This document shows positions 1 through 8,653 of a DNA stretch of 64,000 bases, piece by piece. Numbering within the stretch: the stretch's first letter is position 1; every line of letters starts with the position of its first letter. The translations under genes were made by a program, and so were the position numbers. This stretch comes from Acidimicrobiales bacterium (GTDB lineage: Bacteria; Actinomycetota; Acidimicrobiia; Acidimicrobiales; SZUA-35): positions 1,426,001-1,490,000 of the forward strand of contig JAWKIO010000005.1 of assembly GCA_041394265.1 (NCBI GenBank). The letters are read 5' to 3'. The notes beneath the pieces are model-generated. The model ran no database searches. It had not been told where the DNA came from and saw only the letters and a list, made by a program, of their open reading frames with translations.

Positions 1-182
1 CAGGGTCGCCGGTCGAGCTCGTAGCTGATGGCCCCGCTGTCGACGATGAGCACCGTCCAGGTGTCGTGGGCGTGGGTCGGATAGCCGTAGTCGAAGATCC
101 GGGCGTGGAAGACCTCGGAAACTCCTGGGACCTCCGGCCGCCAGGCCACGACCCGGCACTGCGGTGGCAGCGTTTCTTCCAC
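1..182 (-). CDS. AraC-family transcriptional regulator, N-terminal fragment (runs off the window)
   Basis: Reading the minus strand from a GTG at 182 gives about 60 codons that stay open to the window edge. The translation contains VFHARIFDYGYPTHAHDTW followed by VLIVDSGAISYELDR, which resembles the cupin-like ligand-binding arm of AraC-type regulators. The C-terminal helix-turn-helix lies outside the window. A TTG at 197 is an alternative start. The gene is divergent from the DUF2000 gene, an arrangement often seen for DUF2000 proteins and AraC regulators, so it may control that gene. The family call rests only on the N-terminal pattern. Confidence 0.6.
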   Translation of the reverse strand, partial: MEETLPPQCRVVAWRPEVPGVSEVFHARIFDYGYPTHAHDTWTVLIVDSGAISYELDRRP

Positions 183-230
183 ATCAACAACGTACAAGCC
201 GCCGATCCAGGGTTCAGCGAGAATCGAGGG

Positions 231-677
231 ATGACCTCCTCCAAACCCGTCAACCGGGCACTCGCTGTGAGCACCCGGGTCAAGATCGCACTTGCCGTTC
301 GCTCTGATCTCGAGGTCTGGCAGAAACTCAACGTCGCTGCCTTCCTACCGAGCGGTTTCGGGACGGCCGATCCGTCACTGACCGGCGATGCCTACGCCGA
401 TGGCGACGGTTGCTCGTATCCGCCCATGCTCGCTCACCCGGTCAGAGTGTTCACCGGCGATTCGTCGGCACTCCGCCGGAGCTTCCAACGAGCACTCGAC
501 AGAGGTCTCCTCGTGAGCGTCTACACCGACGACATGTTCAGCACCATGAACGACGACGACAACCGAGCAGCTGTCGCCGCCGTCAAGACGCCGGACCTCG
601 TACTGGCCGGCTTTGCCGTGGCCGGTGACGCACGACAAGTCGACAAGGCGTTCGACAAACTTGCGCTTCACACCTGA
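231..677 (+). CDS. DUF2000 family protein
   Basis: A 148-aa protein starting at ATG 231. The frame is open further upstream, but that part lies opposite the divergent regulator and is not protein-like. The section KIALAVRSDLEVWQKLNVAA followed by FLPSG matches the start of the DUF2000 fold, and the C-terminal part predicts an alternating strand/helix domain. The biochemical role of the family is not established. Divergent transcription from an AraC-type regulator 48 bp away suggests joint regulation. There is no signal peptide, so it is probably cytoplasmic. Confidence 0.75.
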   Translation: MTSSKPVNRALAVSTRVKIALAVRSDLEVWQKLNVAAFLPSGFGTADPSLTGDAYADGDGCSYPPMLAHPVRVFTGDSSALRRSFQRALDRGLLVSVYTDDMFSTMNDDDNRAAVAAVKTPDLVLAGFAVAGDARQVDKAFDKLALHT

Positions 678-707
678 CCGCCGGCGACGACACCTCCGGG
701 CGGCGTC

Positions 708-1634
708 CTACCCGCGAGCCCTCGGCAGGAGGGACGCAGCTGCATTGCGGTCGATGGAAGCTCGCTGGTCTTCATCGAGGAGGTACTTCTCGTAGAGACC
801 AGTGAAGGCGGCGACGGCGGCGTCGGGTGCGTAGGGCCAGTCCGTTCCGAACAACACGTGGCCGGGTCGGGCGAACGACAGCAGGCTGGGGAGCGCGTAC
901 GGGCTGCCGGACAACGCGGTGTCGAAGTAGAAGCGACTGAGCAGCTCGAGTCCGTCCACTGCATTCCCGGTGGGTGAGGCCGCGCTCGACAACCGCATGG
1001 CCGCGTAGGGAACGAAGCCGCCCGCGTGGGACAAGATCATGGGCACGTCAGGGCAGCGCTCGATCGTGCCGGACCGGCACAGATTGACCGCAGCTCTCGT
1101 GGTGTCGAGAAGGAAGTCGGCGACGAACGGCGGGATGCCGTCGACGGGAGCCAGTCCGGGAAGTGTTGACGGGTGGATGAAGACGACGGCCTTGCGGCGC
1201 TGGAGTTCGTCGAACACCGGATCGAAGACGGGGTCGCCGAGGTAGACACCTCGATGGTTGGCAAGCAGCACGACGCCGTCGGCGTGGAGTTCGTCGAGCG
1301 CTCGAGCCAGTTCGACGAGGGCTGCATCCACATCGGGGAGTGGGAGTGTGGCAAAGAACCCGAACCGCCCCGGGAGATCACTGACGACGGCGCTCGCGTA
1401 GTCATTGACGAGCCGGGCCATGGCCGCCGCATCGCTCCCGTCGCCGAGATGGGTGCCAGGCGTCGAGACCGAGAGCACCGCAGTGTCGATGCGATGCCGG
1501 TCCATCAGTTCGAGTGCGGAGGTCGGTGACCACTCGGGGATCGGGAGGCCACCGGCGAGTTGGCCCTTCGTGCGCAGCCACTTCGCGTACTCAGGTGGGA
1601 CGACATGGTGGTGGGTATCGATCCGGCCGGCCAT
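708..1634 (-). CDS. Amidohydrolase 2 family metal-dependent hydrolase/decarboxylase
   Basis: A 308-aa TIM-barrel protein of the ACMSD/amidohydrolase-2 family. The N-terminal DTHHHVVPPEYAKW supplies the first metal-binding histidines, VVFIHPST a middle histidine, ILSHAGGF another, and LFGTDWPY the catalytic aspartate near the C-terminus. ATG 1634 was chosen because the metal motif begins five residues later and the upstream in-frame sequence is antisense-like and proline/arginine-rich. The gene follows an acyl-CoA dehydrogenase by 46 bp on the same strand, so the two probably form an operon for catabolism of an aromatic or carboxylated compound. The substrate cannot be read from the sequence. 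Confidence 0.85.
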   Translation of the reverse strand: MAGRIDTHHHVVPPEYAKWLRTKGQLAGGLPIPEWSPTSALELMDRHRIDTAVLSVSTPGTHLGDGSDAAAMARLVNDYASAVVSDLPGRFGFFATLPLPDVDAALVELARALDELHADGVVLLANHRGVYLGDPVFDPVFDELQRRKAVVFIHPSTLPGLAPVDGIPPFVADFLLDTTRAAVNLCRSGTIERCPDVPMILSHAGGFVPYAAMRLSSAASPTGNAVDGLELLSRFYFDTALSGSPYALPSLLSFARPGHVLFGTDWPYAPDAAVAAFTGLYEKYLLDEDQRASIDRNAAASLLPRARG

Positions 1635-1680
1635 GCCGCACACTACCTCGCCGTGCAACACCGGCTTGGCGTGACTGCGC

Positions 1681-2961
1681 TCAGCGACGGTTGGCGAAGT
1701 ACTTGCGGTAGCCCTCCGCCACCTCGCGCAGCTCGGGGTCGGCTTCGAACCTCGGCTCGTAGGCCTCCCACGCCGCTTCCTTCTTGTGGGGGATGTACTC
1801 GCGGGGCCAGTACCCCTCGTGCGGGCGATAGCCCTTGAGCACCCGACGAGCAACCGTTGACTTGTGGACCTCGTCGGCACCGTCGGCCAGCCCCATCGTT
1901 GGCGCCGACGCGTACATCTCCTGCAACGGCGTCAGATCGGTGGTGCCCAACGAGCCGTGGATCTGCAGGGCGTTGAAGGACACCTCTCGCAGCACCTTGG
2001 ACATCGTGAACTTCACCACCGCGATGTCGGTGCGAGCCTCCTGGGTGGAGGTGTTGTCGATCTTCCACGCGCACTCGAGCACGAGCAGCCGCAACATACG
2101 GATCTGGGCGTAGGACTCGGCGATCTTCTCCTGCACCATCTGGTGTTCGGCGATGGTCTTGCCGTGCGACTCGCGGCTCAGCGCTCGTTCACACATCATG
2201 TCGAAGGCCAGGTTGCACTTGGCGATCGTGCGCATGGCGTGATGAATGCGGCCGCCACCGAGACGCCGCTGGGCCAACACCTTGGCGCCGTCCTCGGGGC
2301 CGAGCAGATGGTCGGCGGGAACGCGGACGTCTTCATAGATGATGTGATTGTGGTTGCGCGGCTCCGGCATGATCGTCACGCCCGGCGTCTCACGCGGCAC
2401 CACGTACATGCCGTTGGTGCACATCACGAACAGGATGTCGGCGACCCGACCGGCCGAGGTGAACCACTTCTCACCGTTGATGACCCACTCGTCGCCATCG
2501 CGCACCGCGTGGGTCTTGAACAGGTTGGGGTCGGAACCGCCCTGGGGCTCGGTCATCGAGTACGCCGAGAACATCTCCTGGTTCAACAACGGCTCGAGCC
2601 AGCGCTTCTTCTGCTCCTCGGTGCCGTAGGCCGCAAGCATTTCCATGTTGCCGGTATCGGGCGCTGCGGCGCCGAACATCTGCGGCGCTGCCGGATACTT
2701 GCCGAGGATCTCGTTGATGAGACCCAGCTTGAGCTGACCGAACCCCGGCCCTCCCAGATCCTCATCGAGGAACAACGCCCACAGACCCTGATCCTTCACT
2801 TGCTGCTGGAGGTCGGCGACGAGCGCCTTCACCTTGGGATGCTTCGAGCGTACGGCGTGCGGAAAGACATAGTGCAGCGGCTCGAGCTCACGTCGGCAGA
2901 AATCGTCGACCCAGTCCAGCTTCGCCTGGAACTCGGGTTCGGTCTGGAAGTCCCATGCCAT
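1681..2961 (-). CDS. Acyl-CoA dehydrogenase family protein
   Basis: A 426-aa flavoprotein of the acyl-CoA dehydrogenase superfamily, which oxidises acyl-CoA to enoyl-CoA with FAD. The sequence YSMTEPQGGSDPNLF is the conserved flavin/substrate loop, followed by WVINGEKWFTSAGRVADI. The C-terminal helical domain has ALQIHGSLGTTDLTPLQEMY, the usual FAD-contacting helix. ATG 2961 is preceded by GAGGTG at proper spacing, so the longer upstream frame was not used. It lies upstream of and co-directional with the amidohydrolase. Length and motif order are normal for the family; the substrate chain length is unknown. Confidence 0.9.
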   Translation of the reverse strand: MAWDFQTEPEFQAKLDWVDDFCRRELEPLHYVFPHAVRSKHPKVKALVADLQQQVKDQGLWALFLDEDLGGPGFGQLKLGLINEILGKYPAAPQMFGAAAPDTGNMEMLAAYGTEEQKKRWLEPLLNQEMFSAYSMTEPQGGSDPNLFKTHAVRDGDEWVINGEKWFTSAGRVADILFVMCTNGMYVVPRETPGVTIMPEPRNHNHIIYEDVRVPADHLLGPEDGAKVLAQRRLGGGRIHHAMRTIAKCNLAFDMMCERALSRESHGKTIAEHQMVQEKIAESYAQIRMLRLLVLECAWKIDNTSTQEARTDIAVVKFTMSKVLREVSFNALQIHGSLGTTDLTPLQEMYASAPTMGLADGADEVHKSTVARRVLKGYRPHEGYWPREYIPHKKEAAWEAYEPRFEADPELREVAEGYRKYFANRR

Positions 2962-3061
2962 GGGTGTCACCTCTCGGATCGTCGACGGCCGGGGCCCCAT
3001 CCCACGTGCCGGTGTGTGGAGCCACAGTGCCACCTCGCCCGTCGCCTGCACAATCTCCAGC

Positions 3062-3883
3062 TCAGGGTTGTGTGATCATCACACCCAGGAGCTCCTTGAG
3101 TAGCTTGGCCCCCACGGCCGCGGTCATGTCGTTGATGTCTCGATCGGGGTTGATCTCGACGATGTCGGCCCCGACGACAATCACGTCGGGCTGCGCGCCC
3201 ACCTGATTGATGAGGTCGATGACCTGGCGCGTGGTCAGACCGCCGGGCTCGTGGTGTGAGACGCCCGGTGCGTAGGCGGGATCGAGGCCGTCGACGTCGA
3301 TGGTGAGGTAGACGTCACCGTCGAGCGGGGGAACACGACCGTCCCAGTCCGCCGCCGTGAACACCTCGACCCCGAATCGCTCGACTTGGTCCGCCTGGTG
3401 GGCCGTCATCGTCCGGACGCCGAACTGCAGAAGTCGGTCAGCGAGGCCAGCTTCCATGATGCGAGCGAAGGGGCAGGCGTGGCTGAGCCGCTCACCGTCG
3501 AGCTCGTCATAGAAGTCAGGGTGGGCGTCGATGTGCACGATGGTGAGATGCCCGACACGCGGCGAGAGTGCTTCGACCAGCGGGAGCGTCACGAAGTGAT
3601 CACCGCCAAGAGCGATGATCGGCTTGCCCGCTTCGGCAAGACCGGCTGCGTGCGCACGGATCTGCGATCGAGCCGTTGCCGGGTCGTCGTCGATATCGAG
3701 GTCGCCGCCGTCGATCCACCGTTCGAGCGACGGGTGCAGATCGACCCCGTGTTCGGTGAACCAGTTGCCGGCACCGGAGTGGAGGACTCGGCGCACGGCG
3801 GCGGGAGCTCGCGCCGGTCCGCGGAGGTACGACGACGAACCGTCGTAGGGAAGGCCGATGAGCGTTGGCTGTCGAGCGGTCAT
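3062..3883 (-). CDS. Agmatinase/arginase (ureohydrolase) family protein
   Basis: A 273-aa ureohydrolase. These enzymes use a binuclear manganese centre to release urea (or a related product) from a guanidino compound. The ligand motifs are visible in order: GGDHF near residue 95, IVHIDAHPDFYDE near 117-129, and LTIDVDGLDPAYAPGVSHHE near 196-215. Proline occurs where many agmatinases have a residue after DAH, but all Asp/His ligands are present. Agmatinase, guanidinobutyrase and formiminoglutamase cannot be separated by eye. The gene is divergent from the RiPP precursor, with 246 bp between the starts. Confidence 0.85.
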   Translation of the reverse strand: MTARQPTLIGLPYDGSSSYLRGPARAPAAVRRVLHSGAGNWFTEHGVDLHPSLERWIDGGDLDIDDDPATARSQIRAHAAGLAEAGKPIIALGGDHFVTLPLVEALSPRVGHLTIVHIDAHPDFYDELDGERLSHACPFARIMEAGLADRLLQFGVRTMTAHQADQVERFGVEVFTAADWDGRVPPLDGDVYLTIDVDGLDPAYAPGVSHHEPGGLTTRQVIDLINQVGAQPDVIVVGADIVEINPDRDINDMTAAVGAKLLKELLGVMITQP

Positions 3884-4129
3884 GTCGAGATCATCGGCGT
3901 CTCTGTGGACCAGTTGCCGTCGAGCACCGAGGTTCGGAGCGTAGTGCGCCGCAACCGCGCCGGCTCTTGCCCCACCCTCCTGGTGTGGCTCCGTGGTCGT
4001 CGCCGCTCACGTTGCACCGTCCGGCATCACCGACCGGACGATCGCGTAACCGGGGGCGTCAACCGGCGTCATGGACCCGAGTGGTGTCGCCGCTCGGGAG
4101 ACACCCGACCCAGTGAGGAGATGGAATCG

Positions 4130-4414
4130 ATGGCAGAGAACCCCGAGGTGACCGGAGCGGTCATTGCGACCGCGTCCGGCACCTACTTCATTCCCGAGAC
4201 CGAGTTGGAGTCGTACCGGGTACCAGATGAGATCGCCGGCGAGATGCGCTCCTCGCTCGGCCTCGACGCCGACGTCGTCGGTTTCAGCCAGCCAAGCGAA
4301 CCGCTGCCCTCTCCAAGCGAGGCAAAAGTCGCGCCGGTCACGTGGCAGCGGCAGAAGATCGGTGGTCCGGTCGTGCTCGGCAACATGATGCTGCACACCG
4401 CAACACGCTGGTGA
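4130..4414 (+). CDS. Putative RiPP precursor peptide
   Basis: A 94-aa peptide, MAENPEVTG... to ...HTATRW. ATG 4130 was chosen because GAGGAG (4115-4120) sits 9 nt upstream; the in-frame ATG at 4121 touches that box. Residues 1-65 are acidic and leader-like, with a patch IPETELESYRVPDEI at 21-35 that could be the recognition element. Residues 66-94 are basic/hydrophobic and look core-like, ending GGPVVLGNMMLHTATRW. There is no Cys anywhere, and no Ser after residue 63. Thr71, Thr90 and Thr92 are the only dehydratable residues in the tail. The stop overlaps the GTG of the DUF4135 gene by 4 bp, so the two are translationally coupled. Identification as a precursor is inference from composition and context. 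Confidence 0.75.
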   Translation: MAENPEVTGAVIATASGTYFIPETELESYRVPDEIAGEMRSSLGLDADVVGFSQPSEPLPSPSEAKVAPVTWQRQKIGGPVVLGNMMLHTATRW

Positions 4415-5940
4415 CCCCAACCGCCCGGCCATCCGGAGGCGAAGCTGCCATTCTGGCCGATTCGCACCGGTCGGTCGGGCGGCAGAGTCCGTTCGCACGG
4501 GCCTTCGATCCGCTCGTCCACGAACGACTCGGTGCGCTCGACGATGCGGTGCTGGACCCTGGCGTCGTTCCGGCGCTCGTCGTCTCGATCGCCGACGACC
4601 TCGCCGATCTTGCGGGCGATGTCCTACTCGATCGGTTCGCTCGGGCTCGGTGGCGCCGTTCGATGGCCGCCGAGGCGACAGGCGACCATGACCGATTCCT
4701 CGGCGAACTCGAAGATGGGGGGCTCGCCGAGCTACTCACCTCGATCCCGGCGTTGTCAGCGCTGCTCGAGCAGCGCCTCACCGAGCGAGTGGCAGAAGCA
4801 AGGGGGCTCGTTCAGCGTTTGCTTGCCGACGCGCCAATGCTGTCGGAGCGGTTCGGATTCGAACTCCCGGTCCGCACCTTCCATGGGCTCGTCGGCGGGT
4901 CCGCAGCGCTCGGAAGCAAAGCTGGCGTGATAATCGTCTACAAGGCGCGACCGGTCGACATGGATGCTGCGTTCGCCGAACTGGTCGGCTGGCTCGATCG
5001 AGTCGTCGACAGCGACCTTCGCCCACCGCTGGTCATCGAGCGCACCGACTACGGGTACATGGAGTACATCCCGCACTGCCCACCTGTCGACGGGCATGCG
5101 CACAAACGCTACCTGGGGTGCGCCGGCACGTTGCTGGCGCTGACGACCCTGCTCGGTTCGGCCGATCTCCATGTCGGCAACATCCACATCAACGGTGACC
5201 GACCGGTCGTCCTCGACGCCGAGGTGGTGTTGCGGCCCCGACGCTCGCGCTCAGTAGCGGAACGGCCGTCGCCGGACCATACGGGGTGGCTGGCCTTCGG
5301 CGGCTACGTCGAGCCGAGCGGGCTCGCCGCAGAGTTTCGCCTCACAGAGCCGGGACCGTGGACTGGGCTAGGCACCGATGCCGTCCGCCGTCGGCCGCAG
5401 ACGGCATCGAGACATCGCGCCCGCAAACGTGTTGCCAATGGCCTGGCGACATGGTCCCCGTCAACGATCGATGCGTTCTGCGAGGGCTTCCGATCGGGCT
5501 ACCGGGCGATGTGCGAGACCGACCCTCCGCTCGATGTGTTCAGCGAGACTCGACCTCGCGTGATCCTGCGTCCGTCGCGTCACTACGACGCCGCCATCGC
5601 GCAGTCGCTACGACCCACGACGCTGGCCGGCGGCGACACGGGACGCCTCGAGGCCATCGCCAAGATGCTGTCGGCCCTTCCTCCAGCGCTCCCCGACGCC
5701 ATCGGCGGCGCTTTCGCCGCGGTCGAACGTGCCACGGTGTTCGCCGCCCACTACCCGCGTTTCACGATGCCGGCCGACGGAGGTGCGCTCACGCTCGCGG
5801 GCGACGAGATCGGCGCGGCCATTGCGTCCGCCCCGTTGGAACGGGCCCGCCGGATCGTGCGGCAGGCTTCGACAGGTGACATCGATGATCACGTCGCCGT
5901 CATTCGCGCCGGGCTTGCCTCCGCCGCGCTCGATGGCTGA
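4411..5940 (+). CDS. Stand-alone LanM-type dehydratase domain protein (DUF4135)
   Basis: A 509-aa protein read from GTG 4411, which overlaps the precursor stop as GTGA. It matches the N-terminal dehydratase of class II lanthipeptide synthetases, which phosphorylates Ser/Thr of a precursor and eliminates phosphate. The kinase-like residues are present: VYKAR with K178, SADLHVGN with D252, H254 and N257, and VVLDAE with D269/E271. The elimination region reads RVILRPSRHY (383-392), with Ser389 where LanM proteins such as CylM, as I recall, have Thr. The C-terminal LanC-like zinc cyclase domain is entirely absent, so no thioether rings are expected. The tail from about 400 is short and helical. 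Confidence 0.8.
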   Translation: MTPTARPSGGEAAILADSHRSVGRQSPFARAFDPLVHERLGALDDAVLDPGVVPALVVSIADDLADLAGDVLLDRFARARWRRSMAAEATGDHDRFLGELEDGGLAELLTSIPALSALLEQRLTERVAEARGLVQRLLADAPMLSERFGFELPVRTFHGLVGGSAALGSKAGVIIVYKARPVDMDAAFAELVGWLDRVVDSDLRPPLVIERTDYGYMEYIPHCPPVDGHAHKRYLGCAGTLLALTTLLGSADLHVGNIHINGDRPVVLDAEVVLRPRRSRSVAERPSPDHTGWLAFGGYVEPSGLAAEFRLTEPGPWTGLGTDAVRRRPQTASRHRARKRVANGLATWSPSTIDAFCEGFRSGYRAMCETDPPLDVFSETRPRVILRPSRHYDAAIAQSLRPTTLAGGDTGRLEAIAKMLSALPPALPDAIGGAFAAVERATVFAAHYPRFTMPADGGALTLAGDEIGAAIASAPLERARRIVRQASTGDIDDHVAVIRAGLASAALDG

Positions 5941-5965
5941 GCGCCGACGAAATTGCGCCAGCCGG

Positions 5966-7306
5966 TCAGGGGCGTGGCGGAGCTGACTGCCGTTGCTCGC
6001 GGTACGCACGCTCGCGGCGAACGGCCCGAAGCAGGGCGTCGAGGTCGTCGTAGCCGTGGTCGGCGAGGAAGCCGGCCAGATCGGAGGGCAGGGAACGGCC
6101 GAGGGACTCGAGCCACCAGCGAAGGACTTCGACGGCATCGCCATCGACAGCAACGGAGGCATCGGTCGTACCGGTCTCGTCGAGCACCGCAGCCTTGTCG
6201 CGCGCTCGAGTCGCATAGTCGCCGGCGAGACCGCAGAGTTGCGAGATACGGAACAGATCCTGGTCGGCCTCGTGCCTCGACCGGTCATCGGCCCAGCGAA
6301 ATGCCGTCTCGGCTTCCACCAGTTCGGCCACACCCGTCTCGTCGAAGTGCGGCGCATCGACCCATCCGGTCCCGAGGTGCTGGTCGAGTCCGGCGCGAGT
6401 CTCGGCGAGCATGTGCGCGTCGAATCGAACGCCGGCGGCGCCGGCCCAGCGCCGGGCGAACAGCCGGAGCCGAGCGTCGATCGTGCTCCGGCGATGCTGC
6501 TCGGGGTCAAGGCGAAGCTCGTCATTCGCCATGGCAACGAGCGCGCCGTCGGTCGAGCTTGACCTCTGCGCACTGAACGACGCCTGGGCCCTCGACCAAT
6601 AGCCGGTTTCCGAGAGCCTCCAGCTCTCGAGGAACGTGCCGTCGGTGCCGACGTTCCGAGGATCGATGGCGGCTCGCAGGGCTGCGCGAGCGTCTTCGGC
6701 CTTCTGGTCCACGACGCCGTTGTCGGCGAGATGCTGTTCCAGTGCGATCGCCGCCGCCGCATCGACCTCGCGCACCGCTTCGATGATCGAGGGCCAGGTC
6801 CGTTCGGCATAGAACTGCTGGGCTGCAGCCTCGTCGATGAGCACTCGCTGTTCGTCGGAGATGGCGCCGGCGGCAGCACCAGCTTCCGAGGTCGCCTCGA
6901 CGTTGACCAGTGGCACCGACGTTGCGCTCCACGCACCGTCACCCTCTCGGTGGGCGACGGCCACATCGCCATCGCGACTGCGGTTGCCAGCGAGATAGTC
7001 GTTCGCGATTCGACCGATCGGCTCCATTCCGAACGCTGCGCACTCGGCCGCCCGTAACGCTCCCATACTCGACGCCCCGATGACCCGAATGCCGGCCTGG
7101 AGTGCCCAGAGGAGTTCCTTGTGCCACACCGATCGGACAGACTCGAACAGACCGTCGATCAACACGATGGTGTCGGGTCCGGTGGCGGCCACCCGATAGA
7201 CGTCGCCGCAGGCTGCGGGCGGATGGATGGTGCAGTCGGGCGCAATCTCAATGGCCTCGGTGGTCGACAGCGACGGACCGAGGAAGACCGCGATCGAGGC
7301 GCTCAT
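5966..7306 (-). CDS. TfuA-like protein, partner of YcaO
   Basis: A 446-aa protein starting at ATG 7306, overlapping the YcaO stop as ATGA. The first 200 residues carry the TfuA core: VFLGPSLST, then IVLIDGLFESVRSVWHKELL, then RVIGASSMGALRAAEC followed by FGMEPIGRIANDYLAG. TfuA proteins accompany YcaO enzymes in thioamidation, for example of McrA glycine and of thioviridamide-type peptides, probably handling the sulfur source. Residues from about 220 to 446 are a helical extension of unknown role, longer than a minimal TfuA. The gene is convergent with the DUF4135 gene, with only 25 bp between the two stops. Confidence 0.85.
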   Translation of the reverse strand: MSASIAVFLGPSLSTTEAIEIAPDCTIHPPAACGDVYRVAATGPDTIVLIDGLFESVRSVWHKELLWALQAGIRVIGASSMGALRAAECAAFGMEPIGRIANDYLAGNRSRDGDVAVAHREGDGAWSATSVPLVNVEATSEAGAAAGAISDEQRVLIDEAAAQQFYAERTWPSIIEAVREVDAAAAIALEQHLADNGVVDQKAEDARAALRAAIDPRNVGTDGTFLESWRLSETGYWSRAQASFSAQRSSSTDGALVAMANDELRLDPEQHRRSTIDARLRLFARRWAGAAGVRFDAHMLAETRAGLDQHLGTGWVDAPHFDETGVAELVEAETAFRWADDRSRHEADQDLFRISQLCGLAGDYATRARDKAAVLDETGTTDASVAVDGDAVEVLRWWLESLGRSLPSDLAGFLADHGYDDLDALLRAVRRERAYREQRQSAPPRP

Positions 7307-8562
7307 GATGCCTGCTGCCGTTCGGTCAGCCGATGAATCCGGTCGATGGTCCCATGGCCGTCGGTGTCTTCGAGGCCGGGGGCGATCACTCGCACGACCG
7401 GTAGGCCGATGTCTGGCATCGCGAGGTCGACGACGACCACCTGCGACATGCCGGCGGTCACCAACGACTCGAGTGCCAGACTGACGTCGTCGGCCGCGGA
7501 ACGAGTCTCGTGTGTGGGGGCTTGGAGAAACGACCCGGTGCGAGGCCGGCGCCGGAGTTGGCGTTGGAACTGACCGGCCGCCGTCGACACTCGCCGTACC
7601 GTGTGGAGCTCCTCGGTGATGTCGTCGCGTGAACCGGCGATGACGGTCAGGCGAGTCTGCATCGCTTCGGAGATGGCTCGGCAGGCGGCCACGCCCCGAT
7701 CGGTGTGGCATCCGGCCCCTGACGACGGTGGGACCCGACGCAGGGGTGCGTCGTCGTCCTCGTACACGGTCGCCGAGAAGCACGGCATCCCGAGGTCCGA
7801 GGTGATGTCGACCAGCTCGATGCCGACGTCGGCAGCGCACGCTGCGGCCAGAAGATCGCGCACCGTCGGATCGTCGACCGTCTCCGGATCGATCGCCACG
7901 TGGTCGCCGCAACGTTGACGTCGATCGACCTCGATCGCCCAGGCATCGCGCTCGATCACTTCGAACAGCGCATGGGCGATGGCCTCGAGAATGTGGTTCC
8001 CTGACGCCAGGCCGTTGCTGGAGACGGCGAAGTGGTCGGTCAGCGGGTCCCGTGGCGGGGTGTGATCCATCGACACCAACAACTCAGGCACCATCGTGGG
8101 CTCGCCACTGACGAGGTCGACTCCCGGGACCCAAAGCAACGGTCGGTGTCGATCGAGCTGGGTGTCCGCCCGCCGTGGGACCCGTCCGAGGTCGGCGGTC
8201 GCGACCCCTTCGCGCTCGAGTTCGTCGATCGACGCCCGTCGCAGCGGCAGTCGGTGGTGCTCGGCGTGCCACAGCTCGGCGGCCTCCATCAAGGCCGAGA
8301 CGGCAGCGGCAGCCGACGTTGCTCCTTTGCCCTGTGACGTCGAGAGGCTGCGACCGTTCGGACGGATCGCTTGATGGACCGGAACCCCGATGACGTCCAG
8401 GTCGGTGACATCAGCGATCCGTGTGATGCCGAACCGAGCCATCTCGGGCCGCCACCGCTCGAGCGTCTCCACTGGATGCCGGCACCGATGTGTGCCGTCG
8501 AAATAGGACTTGTCGGCCGTGCCGTGTCGCTCGACCAGATGATCCAGGCCGCGGAAGGTCAT
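7303..8562 (-). CDS. YcaO-domain protein (RiPP cyclodehydratase/thioamidation enzyme)
   Basis: A 419-aa YcaO from ATG 8562; a GTG at 8583 would add seven residues. YcaO enzymes phosphorylate a backbone amide oxygen with ATP to allow azoline or thioamide formation. The visible ATP-site motifs are STSQGKGATS, then SALMEAAELWHAE (the S-x3-E-x2-E helix), then SSNGLASGNHILEAIAHAL followed by EVIERDAW. The C-terminus (ERQQAS) does not end in the proline-rich tail of azoline-forming YcaO proteins, which together with the adjoining TfuA gene favours thioamidation. No E1-like or RRE partner is fused to it. Together with TfuA it forms a two-gene operon aimed at the precursor gene. Confidence 0.85.
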   Translation of the reverse strand: MTFRGLDHLVERHGTADKSYFDGTHRCRHPVETLERWRPEMARFGITRIADVTDLDVIGVPVHQAIRPNGRSLSTSQGKGATSAAAAVSALMEAAELWHAEHHRLPLRRASIDELEREGVATADLGRVPRRADTQLDRHRPLLWVPGVDLVSGEPTMVPELLVSMDHTPPRDPLTDHFAVSSNGLASGNHILEAIAHALFEVIERDAWAIEVDRRQRCGDHVAIDPETVDDPTVRDLLAAACAADVGIELVDITSDLGMPCFSATVYEDDDAPLRRVPPSSGAGCHTDRGVAACRAISEAMQTRLTVIAGSRDDITEELHTVRRVSTAAGQFQRQLRRRPRTGSFLQAPTHETRSAADDVSLALESLVTAGMSQVVVVDLAMPDIGLPVVRVIAPGLEDTDGHGTIDRIHRLTERQQAS

Positions 8563-8653
8563 GCTCGTCCCGACGCCCTCCACACACTGGAGTTACATGC
8601 GCCCGCCGATCCACGGCGCGTGCGCCCAGGGTCCAACCGCACGAGTGCCCGGC

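Noticed and set aside
3828..3847. TACGAC...GTCGTA palindrome within the agmatinase gene
   Set aside because: The spacer is 8 bp instead of 5, it lies inside a coding region outside the island, and it encodes ordinary conserved residues. Probably chance.
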